Assembly (NCBI GenBank): GCA_943735955.1
Contig: OX030955.1
Coordinates: forward strand, 4,304,835 to 4,368,834
From: Piscicola geometra
Taxonomy: Eukaryota; Annelida; Clitellata; Hirudinida; Piscicolidae
Length of the DNA stretch: 64,000 bases
Reading direction: 5' to 3'
In this document: positions 26,101 to 36,967 of the stretch, piece by piece
How the letters are laid out: the number at the start of each line of letters is the position of its first letter
Numbering within the stretch: the first letter of the stretch is position 1
Made by a program: the position numbers and the translations under genes
Notes under the pieces: generated by a model
Databases searched by the model: none
What the model saw: the letters and a program-made list of their open reading frames with translations, nothing else
Told to the model about the DNA's origin: nothing

Positions 26101-27123
26101 TACAAGCAGCGGCAGCCTCTGGTCGATCTTCCAGTCGTTCGAGCATCCACTCGCTCAACAGAATCGAGCAGCCCGATCCAGCACAGCGTGCCGACGAGAT
26201 CCGACGTCGCAACAGTCTCTGCCTGCCCCATCTCAGGTCATCGTACGCCCTCGAGGAACTGCCCGCCAGACACCTGCCAAGTCTGCTCGAGTCACCATTG
26301 CAGCGGCAGGGCCACCAGAACCACGCCTACCTCGCCAAGGGGGAGAGTTTCCTTGTAGGTGCTGGCAAGAAGCAGGTGAGGAGGTGGTGCTGAGGGAGTT
26401 TGGTGAACTCTTTATTAATCATTAATTCGTTCTTTAATGAGCATCGGCATTATTGAACTGATGCAATTATAAAAGTACTTTAAAGTGTACCCTTCTATGC
26501 AGCCCGATGTTTTAATGAGACGTCTTAAGATTGTGTAGCTTCTCATAAAAACTTGAACCTCCAACAGGCTGCCACCCCCGTGCATCAAGTGGCACCTCAG
26601 GAGACAGTGAAGCGGAGCAGGGGCAAGCAGCTCAGAGACCTCTTCAGACAACCACACACGCCTTCGGGCACTCGACAGGTGCTTGTTGTTTCTGTCGTTT
26701 GATCCTTTTGGCTTGCTGTTTCATCAGTTCCATTCAGTAGTTTTTAATACAAACTTTGTATCAGCCGGTCTTCATCTCTGCAGCACTACACCACAGCTCA
26801 CGACTGCATACTTCGATAATTTTACATCACCAAGCACACTCCACCACCACCACGCAGACCACTCCAGCGCGCAAGAGCAAGACACACTCGAGCAGTCTTT
26901 CCGACCAGGAGAACGTTGCATTCGACATCGGCTTCACGCCCAAGGAGACGCTCAAAAAAGTCTTCAACTTGCGCAAGAAAGTCATTGTCTCTAGTGCCTT
27001 ACTTTTATTGAAAGTGATTTTACTTTACGAGTATTCAGTAAATCGATTCTAGTATTCATTCTAGAATTCAAGTTAAATATTTCGTTCCAGAGAAAGCCGC
27101 TGACTGAAAACGAAGAAAACTGA
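17193..27123 (+). CDS. NUMA1: NuMA-like nuclear mitotic apparatus protein with giant coiled-coil repeat
   Basis: Sixteen exons: 17193-17228, 17317-17399, 17482-17585, 17739-17812, 17945-18134, 18233-18348, 18573-18835, 19080-19263, 19418-19550, 19696-25187, 25281-25395, 25645-25729, 25832-26375, 26568-26678, 26858-26980, 27091-27123. Phases join throughout and give about 2,561 aa (human 2,115). The N-terminus ([12 protein letters not shown] then [14 protein letters not shown]) matches the NuMA hook-like head. The rod is coiled coil, mostly a tandem repeat (separate entry). The tail contains [20 protein letters not shown], matching human NRIAELQQRNRVCPPHLKTCY, the region that binds LGN/Pins, and [18 protein letters not shown], matching human SMAFSILNTPKKLGN. 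It ends with a basic KKRKPL. NuMA anchors dynein at spindle poles and cell cortex. The acceptors of exons 3, 11 and 13 are the least certain; AATAAA is at about 27259. Confidence 0.88.
18350..19417. repeat. simple repeats in NuMA introns abutting splice sites
   Basis: TTTGTGTTTG-type repeats at 18355-18465 follow the exon 6 donor. (CA)n at 18525-18572 leads into the exon 7 acceptor, (CCA/CAT)n at 18970-19076 leads into exon 8, and (CATA/CA)n at 19318-19417 leads into exon 9. A SINE-tail copy lies at 18860-18910. Confidence 0.85.
19862..24957 (+). repeat. 42-bp coding tandem repeat (14-aa, two-heptad unit) in NuMA exon 10
   Basis: About 110 near-identical copies of a 14-residue unit ([14 protein letters not shown], with E/D, M/R, K/Q, S/N variants), with an optional extra heptad ERKRVEE in roughly one in five units. 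All insertions are multiples of 21 bp, so heptad phase and reading frame hold for 5.1 kb. Synonymous variants (AACTTG or AATTTA for Asn-Leu) recur in blocks, which suggests unequal exchange or conversion of multi-unit segments. Antisense frames of 1,746 and 958 codons are by-products of the unit lacking stops. Confidence 0.95.
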
Positions 27124-27666
27124 GCTGTGTTCTGAGTTGATATTTCATTTAATTTATTTTTGGATGCTTGAACTGTACAAACTAAGTTTTTAAACGTTTT
27201 TTGACAACCTTGCTTGTAAATATCTGTTGACTCAATTCATACTTCATAATCATGTTTCAATAAATAACGGAATTCATAATCGATTCAAATCGTGTAGGTC
27301 ACAATGTAAATCATAAATTCAGAACTTGCCTGCTATCGTCGAAACTCATGAATTCGAGTGCACCTCCCTTAGACTTTGCCCTATGATGCTGTTCTTTGAA
27401 GTCATGTTGCCCGTTTAAACGATACTTATTGACACTAATCTGAAATCATTTACACCACTGGTTTCTTCTATAATATAAGGGTTTTACAAAATATAACACT
27501 TACTGAACCTTTAGAAATCTACAAGTTCAATTGATATTGTATATAATTTAGCTGAAAAGTATAATAAATATTGAAAAAAGAACTTATTAATGAAAATTCT
27601 TTTTACAAAATTTAAACAAAACTAACGAAATGTGCTAAAAAGAATATACAGGTTTACGAAAAAAAA
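27124..27666. other. intergenic between convergent NuMA and V-ATPase G-like genes
   Basis: Contains the NuMA 3' UTR with AATAAA near 27259. Nothing else supported. Confidence 0.5.
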
Positions 27667-29370
27667 TTAATTTTGTATCAAGTCATTTTTAGAATGTTTC
27701 TCTTTGGAATTTCTTGGAATGCCTATTGCAGAATGGTAAAGAGCCAACGAAGAATTCCTTTTAATTTTGACATCAGACAAAGTAGAATCTAAAGAAGTTT
27801 TTTTTGATTTATTTGATTTTTTACTATTTCTTTTTGTATCTTCAGCTTGAACAGCAGTCGACTTTCCAGACTGAATCGAGTCGGTATGTGGAGGTCGTTT
27901 AACTGAACCTTTTCGCTCTTTTTTAACAGACAGTGGCGTTTTGTCCAAGCTATCTAGTTTTAATGTATTCTTTTTTGTATCTTCTTTTTCCAATGCAGTC
28001 GTTTTTTCAGGTTTAGCGAGAACATGTGAACTCAGATAAACTGAACTTTTTGGCTCGTTTTTGACATCTAAATAGTTAATCTTTTTAGAAGTTTCCTTTT
28101 CACTTGGGTCTTTCGATGTCGGCGCAGACGTGTACTTGGCGAGGTCGATGAAGATGGTCTTGGCGAAGAGTAGCTTTTCAGCTTCTTCGTAGTTCTTGGT
28201 GACTCTTGAGTTGAGTTCGATTACATTGGTGGTGATCTCGCTTTCAATTTTCATAGCAGCTCTTTCTCGTACCTTTTGTAACTGTTAAGGTTATAGCTTG
28301 TTGAAAACCCAAAAAAAAACAATCTATTCTCGTTCAAAAAAACGATTACACTATTTTCAATTAAACATATCTGTTTCTAATACGATGGGCCACTAAAGAT
28401 TGGTAGGATAAACCCCACGTGTTTATGAAAATTCGAAAGTTTTAGCTACTTATCCACATAATAAATTTCTTCAGAACAAATAAAATTTCAAAAATCTTTT
28501 CAATAATGAGCTGAAAAGTTTAGTAGAGGCTTGCAGGCACCGACCATGCTGTACTCCCTGTCGTACTTCTGCTTGAACCTCTTGTTCAACTCAGTCTTCT
28601 CGAAGAGTGCTGCATCCTGAGCCCTCTTCATCAACTCCACCCTTCCTGCGCTCGTGAATTTATTTCTTTGAATAAAAATTAAAACACTTTAAATTACTTT
28701 GCAAGCGAAGCCGTGAGCAGTTACTAGTAGATAAACTATATTTAAAAAAGAATTATTTATTTGTGGAATAATTAACCTGCTCTTACTTAAATATTTAGAT
28801 TCAACGCCTTAAAGGTCTCAATGATGTATGCACTCACGAGTCTTGGCTCTGTTGACTTTCTGCCTGGCTTTCTTTTCCGCTTCCAAGAGCATTGCTATTC
28901 CGTCTCTCGAGTCGAAGAGAATTTCCTTGGAAGAGTCGGATTGCAGATCGACTAATTTCTGTGGTTCGGAGGAAGAAATGTTTGAAGACATTTAATGGTA
29001 TTTTATGGGTGGATGTGTAGCCGGGTGTGTAACGACTTTCGGCTTGACGAACGCTCAATGGTCCTAGGTCCAATCAATAAATCAAATAAATTAAAGCTTC
29101 GTGTCCAACCGATGTCCAAGTAGCCCATAGGCGCGAATTGAAAAATTTGCCGCCCAAGTGGCCTGGAAGCCCGTTCGAGCTATACGCCAATATAAGAATA
29201 AATATCATTAAAGTGAGGCAGAATTATTTTGAAATGGAAAAATCTAGAGTTGCTGAGCCAACACTACCAAAACTTCCAATCAAAATCTTGCTAGAAGGTC
29301 AATACTAAAGAACCTTTACCTGCGGCTGCTGCTTTCGCTTCTTGAAGATGTTGAAGGGAAAGCACGACAT
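27667..29370 (-). CDS. V-type proton ATPase subunit G-like protein with long basic C-terminal extension
   Basis: Four exons: 29370-29320, 28958-28838, 28645-28545, 28272-27667; phases join, 292 aa. Residues about 32-110 resemble subunit G of the V-ATPase peripheral stalk: DGIAMLLEAEKKARQKVNRA parallels the GIQQLLQAEKRAAEKVADAR signature, followed by a helical Glu/Lys/Arg-rich stretch (FKQKYDREYSMVRERAAMKI). Known subunit G proteins are about 115-120 aa. Here an N-terminal MSCFPFNIFKKRKQQPQ and about 170 extra residues at the C-terminus (Lys/Ser/Thr-rich, with imperfect repeats EDTKKNTLK and EDTKRNSKK) are added. Subunit G dimerises with E to form the stator. Whether this form joins a V-ATPase is uncertain. 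A SINE lies in intron 1. Confidence 0.7.
29010..29205 (+). mobile_element. SINE copy in intron 1 of the V-ATPase G-like gene
   Basis: Shares TTTCGGCTTGACGAACG, GGTCCTAGGTCCAAT, GCCCATAGGCGCGAATTG and the tail GAAGCCCGTTCGAGCTATAC with the SINE at 4238-4513. The A-box region is degenerate, and about 40 bp (AATCAATAAATCAAATAAAT) are inserted after the B box. Confidence 0.75.
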
Positions 29371-29671
29371 TAAAACTCTGCAAGTTTGCCATTACCGACT
29401 CTACGCGTCATTGTTTACCAAAGTTTTACATAGATTTATGATTTTGTGTTTCCGTTTAACTATACTTTTTGCAAAATAATCAACTGGGCTATAGTCATTC
29501 TACGAACCCTGTGTTGAGAAAATTTGATTTGAGACGAAAAAATTTGGTGACAAAAGCAATGAATAATGAACTTTATTTATACATAAATCTCATTTGAAAA
29601 TAGTCAGTTATAAAATTTTGTCTTATACAATTTTTTCAAAAGTTTCATTTTTCAAGCATTTATCATTTAAT

Positions 29672-30247
29672 TTATTTCTTGTCCATTACTTCTTTCACCA
29701 AGGCATACACTTCTTCCACCTCTCCTTCAGCAGAAATGTGAGAAAGTTTCTTCGACTTTTCAAAATAGTCGATGATAGGCTTGATGTTGGTGTTGTGTGT
29801 GGCGATGCGATCATTGATCACTTGTTCGTTGTCGTCTTCCCTGCCACTGCTCTTCGCCCTCTCCATCAAACGATTCTTCATCGTTTCATCCGAGACCTTG
29901 AAGTGCAGAACTTTCGTGGCTGGGGCAATGCTCTTCTCGAAGTCTTTCGCTTGAGCAAGTTCTCTGGGGAAGCCATCGATCAAAAAGCCCACTGCTCCTT
30001 TAGAGTTTTCGTTAATGAAAGTTTTCAGAAGTGCGAGGATTGTTTTGTTGGGCACCAGTTGTCCCTTCGAGACAAGTTCCTTCACTTGCTTGCCTATGTC
30101 AGACGACTTGTCAATCTCCTTGCGAATCAAATCACCCGTCGAAACGTGGATGAGTTTGTAGTCGACTTTGATCTTGTCGCATTGGGTTCCTTTGCCACAA
30201 CCAGGACCACCGATCACAAAGTAGATCTTCACTTTTTCTTTACCCAT
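29672..30247 (-). CDS. AK1: adenylate kinase, cytosolic AK1-like
   Basis: Intronless, 191 aa, the usual length of short-type adenylate kinase. P-loop GGPGCGKGTQC (residues about 13-23), STGDLIRKE (AMP-binding), GFLIDGFPRE (about 90-100), a short lid without the zinc-finger insertion, and SGREDDNEQVINDRIATHN carrying the conserved arginines. It catalyses ATP + AMP to 2 ADP in the cytosol. The UMP-CMP kinase family is the nearest alternative; the AK1-like sequence around the P loop and lid favours AK1. The start is the only in-frame Met before the P loop. The long plus-strand ORF over it is a shadow. It lies about 300 bp upstream of the V-ATPase G-like gene on the same strand. Confidence 0.93.
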   Translation of the reverse strand: MGKEKVKIYFVIGGPGCGKGTQCDKIKVDYKLIHVSTGDLIRKEIDKSSDIGKQVKELVSKGQLVPNKTILALLKTFINENSKGAVGFLIDGFPRELAQAKDFEKSIAPATKVLHFKVSDETMKNRLMERAKSSGREDDNEQVINDRIATHNTNIKPIIDYFEKSKKLSHISAEGEVEEVYALVKEVMDKK

Positions 30248-32041
30248 ATTTTACTCTTTTCGTTTTTTTATTGGTGATTTGTAAATACTTTTTTGAAATA
30301 ATTTTGCTGTTTTTTAAAAATTGAATATTGTTTTCAGTTTTTTATTCGTTATGACCTCATTTCACGTCAAAGCGTTTATTTAGCGACTTTTTATCGAGAT
30401 TTTATTGCCGATTTTCGTTTTTCCCCATTTCCTATGCACTGGTTAACATAAAAAATGACGATCATATTTTCTGAAAATTACTAAAACTTAATTGAGGCAG
30501 ATAAAAATAGATATATAGAAAAATTAAAAAAGTAATAATCTAATTACAGCCCCCTTTTATATGGACCATATACAATTTAATTAGAACTATGGGTATCTGG
30601 AAATGGCTTAATTTGAAAATTAACATTCAGAGAAATGTGAGAAAAGCTTGAAAAATATTAAAGGGGCTGTGAAAATTTCAACTTTTCAGATAAATGAAGC
30701 TTTTAAGAAATGATATATCAGGTTTTGTTCATATAGTTTTGTTCCATTTCAGACATTTTTATTATAAATTCATGGCTATGGGTCTTTCCTCATTATTATT
30801 TAATTAATTAGTTCAATCAATCAATCAAATCAATTTCTATAGCACTCTTTCTTCAAATTCAAGTTCTTTATTATTTGTTATTCAGCGATATTGTTGATTT
30901 ACGGTGGTACTCCAGAAGATCCTTGCACAATTCCTTTTGTTTTTTTTAACTAAAACCACTATGAAAGTCAAAAGACCTGTGTTGGTTTTCCTCATAAAAC
31001 TATATATGTTCTAGATTCAGATATAAAATAACTATATAAAATAAGATAAAAAATTTCTAATTTTAAAACTTAAATAAAATTATTTATTATTCAATAAATT
31101 AAATTAAAATATTTTTGTTAAATCTATTATAGATGTTTATAGTTTGTCACATCTCTTAAACATATTTTCCGTTTAGGCTAGTAGTTCTCTTTACTCGCAC
31201 GTGCCTTTCTTATTAATTTTCGGTTATTTCAATGATTTGTTATATCAAAATCTTATTTTAATATTTATAACTACTCAACTTTTTTCTATCTATTACTGGA
31301 TTAATTTTTACATGATTTTTAAATATTCAAAACTCAAATTTCTGATTTTCAATCTGAAAATTAGAGCCAAAGTTTTGGTAAATAACATTTTTCCACTTTT
31401 TGACAAATGAAGAATTTTATCGCTTCATTTCACTAAAGTTGGTACATTACAACCAAAACCCATCCTTGTATCTTATATGAGCATTCATTTGATAAATAAT
31501 TAATGTTTGTTACAATTATAAAATAAATTCTATTTTATCCATTCTGTCTTTAAAAAGACTCTTTGAAAACATTTCTGAAGTCTCCATGTGGTTGGTGTGG
31601 AGAACAGCGAGAATGTAACGCGTTTTTATTTCGGAAGTATATTGTGAGGTGACAGACAAAGAAACCCTAAAGAATTAAGCAATCTTTTTTTTGCTTTTTA
31701 CACATTAAATAAAAAGTATAAGCTCATCTGAAAAGCCTTGCATGCACTTGTAAATAAGTGTAGCAACAATAAAGTACTCATCTATATTCTTTAAAGAGAC
31801 TTATAAATGGCAATAGAGAACAATATTTGATGAAATAGTTTATTTAAATAAAATTGTAAAAAAAATATGGAGTGATACGAATATACGATTAGTTCTTTGA
31901 TGTAATTACTGTACATTTTGATTGTTGAAAGGGTTTTGCAATGATGACTGGTCATCTTTAAATTATTTTTATAATTTTGAAGATTTTATTCTTAATTGAA
32001 ATAAAATAAACACTGCTTTTTGGTTTAATAAAAAAGTGTTT
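30248..32041. other. intergenic, AT-rich; contains a LINE tail
   Basis: At about 30815-30880, reverse-complemented, it matches the end of the LINE at 15.6-16.1 kb (GAAAGAGTGCTATAGAAA then GATTGATTGATTGA). Otherwise no supported gene. AATAAA signals of the zinc-finger gene (minus strand) occur at about 31995-32010. Confidence 0.55.
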
Positions 32042-35000
32042 TTAATTCCGTTTAAGATGGTCGAGCCTGTAAAAAAAGTTTATTTATTAACTAATTTTAA
32101 ATATAAATTAAAAAAATAATTTAATATAAAAATTCTGCATAAAAATTTAATATAAAGTAAGGAGAATGTCACCTGACAACAGGTTGCATCTTACTAATCT
32201 TGGGGTCTTCAAGGATATCAGCAGTGATCTGCACACCCTGCATCCATGTCTTTTTCTTTATTTCGTCAGACATTTTTTCTTTAAACTTTTCTGCAGCATT
32301 TATGGAATACTTAACTTTCTTTTTGACACTTCCCTGCTCCCTATCTTGATCATCCATCGCCAATTCATCTTTCCGTCTTTTTGCACGCATTTTTTTCAAA
32401 AGCGATTGATGCATCCTACTTTTAAGCGTCGCCACTTCTTTGGGTGATTCAATTGCTGACTTGATCGCACACCCATCATCTTTTCCCTTTTCCGCCGCAT
32501 ACACATTATTTTCGTCAATGGCGTCAGCAACCTTGCTGATTATTTTTATAGTCATCTTCAGACTTTTTCCCTTTCCTAATTCCACTTTCATATCCCTATT
32601 CATTTTCCCATCTGCTCTATCGCGCTGTTCCATCTCACAAGAAAAAATTTCTCCGCATGACTTACTGAATCAAATAGATTTGAAAAATAAATATAATAAA
32701 CTTAAAATTTTAACTTATTTAAAAACCAAGAAAAAATGTTTACTTGGAGATATTTTCGAAGACGTCAGGCTCTTCAATGGCATTCAGAGCCTGCTCTGGT
32801 TCCTGGGGCATGGCTGCACAACACTCCCCATCTTCGTCAGCCATTGCATCAGTCTCAGACATCTCTTTCTCCGACGCTTCCTTCGCTTCCAGCTCCACCT
32901 TCAACAACTCTTTTTCCGGTGATTGCAACTGCTTTTTGACTACTTCCGTTTCTTGATGAGTTTCCTTCATCTCACTCATATTTTCGATCATCACATTTCC
33001 CCACCCTTCCACCTCTACTTTCACTTTCCTAGCAGCTTCGTCGTCGCCCTCAACCTCAACTAAATCCCAATTATCTCCACCTTCTTCGACACCACGTGCC
33101 TTCTCTGACGTAGACTTTGGCGCGTTGGTACTTAATACGGAAGCTGGAACGTCCACCTCGCAAGAGTCCTTGTCACAATCGTCGTCTTCTTGCAGTTCTG
33201 GATTAACTGCATGTGTTAATGAGATGCATTGTGTTGATTAAAAATGTAAGGTAATTTTGAAAAACAGTTTTATCGGTTTAAAAGTTTTAAAAAGAATTTA
33301 AAACGTTTAAATAATTCGATTAAACCATTTTATTATTATAATAAAGAAAAATCATAATTATATATGAATTTTAAACAAATTAAAACAAAAACTTGCTGCT
33401 CGGACCGTGGATTGGCTTCAATGGTTGGGCAGGTGGAGCTGAGGGGGCATCATTGGACACAGCATCGCCTGTTGTTGTTGATGATGATGATGACATGTAA
33501 TTGATGGCAGGTATTGCAAAGATTTAAAATTAGTTTTGCGTGCTTAAAGTGGTATATTTCATGGAATTCTATAAATAGCAGCTAGAAGCAGATGAAACAT
33601 TTATTATAACATTTTATTGCTTTTTCAAGAAGGGTGTTTTAAAATATTTAGATATCTACACTGAATGTCATTTTTATTAAAACAAAGCTTTTAAAAAAAT
33701 CAACAAAATAAAATAAAAAAGATGAATGACAAACTTTGCAATTGAATCCTGGTATAGAACTTCTTGGCTTCATTGGTCATCTGCTCCAAGAGGGTTTTAT
33801 TGGTTTTGACCAGACGTGGTAGATGAGGGTGGTGTGACAGGACGTGTAAGCGCACCTGAAAAGCAATAATGACTTTATTGAATTACTCAAAAACGATGAC
33901 TAACTTCAATACTTTCATTTCAATAAATATTTTAAATTTGAATCGAGTTTTTTCAATTATTTTAAAGAAATATTTTCTGACTTTCAAATAATACATTTTA
34001 GGAAATGTTAGGACTAGCAAGTTTAGATTAAAAAAAAAAATTTTTGGGAATGGGTCGGGAACGGGTCAAAAAGTTTCGGGAACGGATCAGGACCGGGAAT
34101 TGAGTTGCAGGAACGGGACGGGAATCAAAACTTTGATGGCCCATCAGGAACGGGACGGGAAAAAAATTTCGAGAACGGGGGAGGGCTGGGAATGAAAAAT
34201 CGTCTATGTCCGACCTCTAGTCCACACTAAAATGAAAATGTCAAAACTGTAGAATGGCCCAAACCTTTGTTTTTTCGACATTGTTGTAGCTGCAGTAGGG
34301 GCACGAGTGAGGTCTGGTGGAGATGTGTCGGTACTTGGCGTGGCGAGACATGCACGAGCGGTCGATGCACTGGTAGTTGCAGAGGAGGCAGCGGTAGTAG
34401 TCCTTGAAGCCCTGCATGCTCAATTGATCTTTGACGTGGTTCTGCACCAGCTTTTGCACCATCAGCTCACGCTCAGTCTCGGTAGAGAGGAGAGTCTTGA
34501 TGCAAGTGGAATCTTCCTTATCCTCAGGCAGCACCTTGACGATCCTCTGGAACATGTCCTGCTCAAACTTCTTGAAGTTCACGTGAATGAAGTGTTCCGG
34601 CATGTTTGCATGCGTGAGCTTGGTGTGACCGTTGATGGCGCTCTTGGTGAGTGAGCGGAAGTCGCAGTAGGCGCACATGAAGGGCTTCCAGGTGGAGTGC
34701 ACGCGTCGCAGGTGGAAGAGCATCGAGTCCTTGACGCACGTGAAGTAGCTACACAGAGTGCACTGGTACGTCTCGTTGCGTGCCACTTGACTCAACGGCA
34801 TGACCACCTTGAGGAAGGTGATGTGACAGCAATGTCGACAAAGCATCGACTCGCTCTCCATCTCTTGATGCGTCAGAGAGTGTTTGATGTTGCATTTTCT
34901 GCAAACCACCTTCTCGATGCAGTCGTGCTTGTGAATCAGGTGCTCAAATATCTCGGCCTTGTAGCGTGCCTTGAATGGACAGGTGATGCAGTTGATGTTC

Positions 35001-36037
35001 AAGTCCACCTCGAAGCAGTGTCTCGACAGGTTGACAACTATTTCATTTGCAGCTTCTGTAGTTTCCTCTTCTTGGCTAATAGGGCAATTAGTGTGTGTGC
35101 TTTCCATGTGTTGTTGGAGCAGTTCAAGCTTGGGGAAAGATTCCATAGGCTCACAGTAGTAGCAGGCGTGAGTCTTGAAGCGGATGTGGAGCAGCTTCAT
35201 GTGTTCTTCCAGATGGACGAGCGACTGGCAACTCAAACCACACTTGTGACACTTTATCTTGAATGCTATGTTCTTCTCTTCTCCTGGATCCTCCTCTTTT
35301 TCTTTGACATAGAGGTTTCTTTTAAAGTCGAAACTCACTTCACTCTTGAAGTGTTCACTCTGTTTGATGAGAACTCGGTGGCTCTCATAGGGGTGGGTGA
35401 GTTTCAAGTGGCACATCACTTCAAAGTTTGTCTGGAAACTACTCTCGCAATATGGACACAAGTAGACGTTCTCTAGCAAGTGCACAAGCACCCAGTGCTG
35501 AGCAATCATGTTGGGGTCAATATTGAAGAATGGGCATAAGTAACACCGGTACACCTGAATGTCTTCGTTCACTAGGTTGGCCATGGATTCTTTATCGTCT
35601 GGCTTTATGCTTGATTTCTTAATATAGTCATAGTCTATGCAGTTTAGGCTGTCTGAGTTGATGTTGATCGGGCTGTATGTATACACTGCATTCCTCTGGT
35701 TTTTTAATCGTTTTAGTTTTTCATTATTAATTAATGATGTATTTTCTAATTTTTTTGTTTCAACTATAGGAAACTCTGATGGCTTGATGTTTGAGACACT
35801 CATGATTTTGTTGTTTGAAATCCTTATCACTTGCGCCCCTAAAGATTCTAAATTAGTGACTGAGGAAGAAACAGATGCCGAAGAAATTTCTGTTTGATTC
35901 AAAGTTTCTACTTCTTGCTGTAAAATTGCATTGAAATTTTTTCGAGCTTCTAATTTATAAACACTTGAACTGCTTGACTTTTCTGCTTCAAGATTTTCTT
36001 CTTGCTTTGATAAATTATTTTCTTTTTTTTGTTCCAT
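32042..36037 (-). CDS. multi-C2H2 zinc-finger protein (intact copy)
   Basis: Exons (minus): 36037-34265, 33855-33735, 33468-33393, 33206-32744, 32664-32173, 32066-32042. The first exon encodes about ten C2H2-type fingers from residue about 165 on (for example CYLCPFFNIDPNMIAQHWVL, CHKCGLSCQSLVHLEEHMK, CTLCSYFTCVKDSMLFHLRR). The last finger is completed across the first intron (CPYCSYNNVEKTK then VRLHVLSHH), confirming that splice. The C-terminus is acidic then Lys-rich (KKMRAKRRKDEL) with no domain I know. The architecture resembles REST/ZNF462-like nuclear regulators; orthology not assigned. The junction between the 33.4-kb and 33.2-kb exons is off by one base in my model, so one boundary is wrong, a microexon is missing, or the sequence has an error. 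A 5' exon near 36305-36288 with a short upstream ORF (MEKVIKFL) precedes the start. Confidence 0.82.
33893..34218 (-). mobile_element. hAT end fragment in intron 1 of the zinc-finger gene
   Basis: Ends with ATGTCCGACCTCTA at 34205-34218, the reverse complement of the terminal repeat of the element at 48216-49775. It contains the same GGGAACGGGACGGGAA-type subterminal repeats and the same following sequence (CTTTCATTTCAATAAATATT). Only about 325 bp of one end remain. Confidence 0.85.
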
Positions 36038-36961
36038 TTTGAGTTATAGAAACTAGAAAAATCAAGATAAATATTTGTTTTAGAAATTGATTTGATTGAT
36101 TGATTGATTGATTAAAAATACACGATAATATAGTTATATAAAGTTTTTAAACATAGAAAAAAAAACATTATATTTAAAAAACTTATAGAAATACTATAAA
36201 AAAATATTTCAAGTTTGAAAAAATTATTGTTTTTTGAGATTTGTTGTTTTTGTATATTCAAGTAAACGCACGAAAATGTTTTTCTTACCTTGATCACTTT
36301 TTCCATTTTATGTTGTCAACCAGCTTGTTTTGGATCAAATCGTGAACTTAGACTGAACAAAGTTCACATTTTAAGCAAGAAATGTTTCATAATTGATTAG
36401 TTAAAAAAATAACCTTAATAAAATTTTTAATGAAATGAACGCCATAATTTTTTCAGGTATTTGCGTTTATTTTTATTTCCTTGCTATATTCAATAGAGTA
36501 TTCTTAATTTATTAATCCTTCAAAATGTTAATTTTTGAAAGAATTAAGTTTATAAAAGTTTAAAAATATAACTTTTTTGAAAAATCTTTAAACAGAAAAT
36601 TATAATGAAACTTTCAAAGCTTCTGACTATTTGCGTGTTAAGGAAAGACAAAAAGGAGAAAAAATTGATATAAATATCAATGAAATAAATCATTCATTTA
36701 TCAAACCTAAGACTAATATTAAGAAAGAAAATATAAATAGTACAAGTATAACGAATAAATCTCAGACAGATCTCCTCAATACAACAGAAAAATCATTTTC
36801 TCAATCAACCTCTTCTCAAAGTACTGAGCCTATTCCTTTCACTTCAGCAACTCCTTCCTCGTCTGCTCAAAGTCTCAAAGATGACTTTGGAGTACCTCCC
36901 AATGACTTCTATCGTCCATCCATTCACCACTGCATTCCAACTTCCCAACATCTCACCAGCT
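34632..36961. repeat. tandem duplication, unit 1 (2,330 bp)
   Basis: Aligns with 36962-39291 at a constant offset of 2,330 bp, with roughly ten substitutions by eye. It covers the 5' two-thirds of the zinc-finger coding exon, its 5' exon, the shared promoter, and exons 1-2 of the PGC-1-like gene. The junction has TTGATGG / TTT microhomology only. Confidence 0.97.
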
Positions 36962-36967
36962 TTGATG
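36435..36967 (+). pseudogene. 5' fragment (exons 1-2) of the PGC-1-like gene from the duplication
   Basis: Exon 1 (36435-36456) and exon 2 (36596-36891) duplicate 38765-38786 and 38926-39221. The following acceptor CTCACCAG (to 36959) is kept, but the sequence after it reads CTT TGA, so a spliced product would end after about 107 residues. Unspliced, exon 2 is open to 37806 through antisense zinc-finger sequence. Confidence 0.7.

Noticed and set aside
29594..30277. Plus-strand 227-codon ORF over adenylate kinase
   Set aside because: Antisense shadow of a clear AK1-like coding sequence; no domain.
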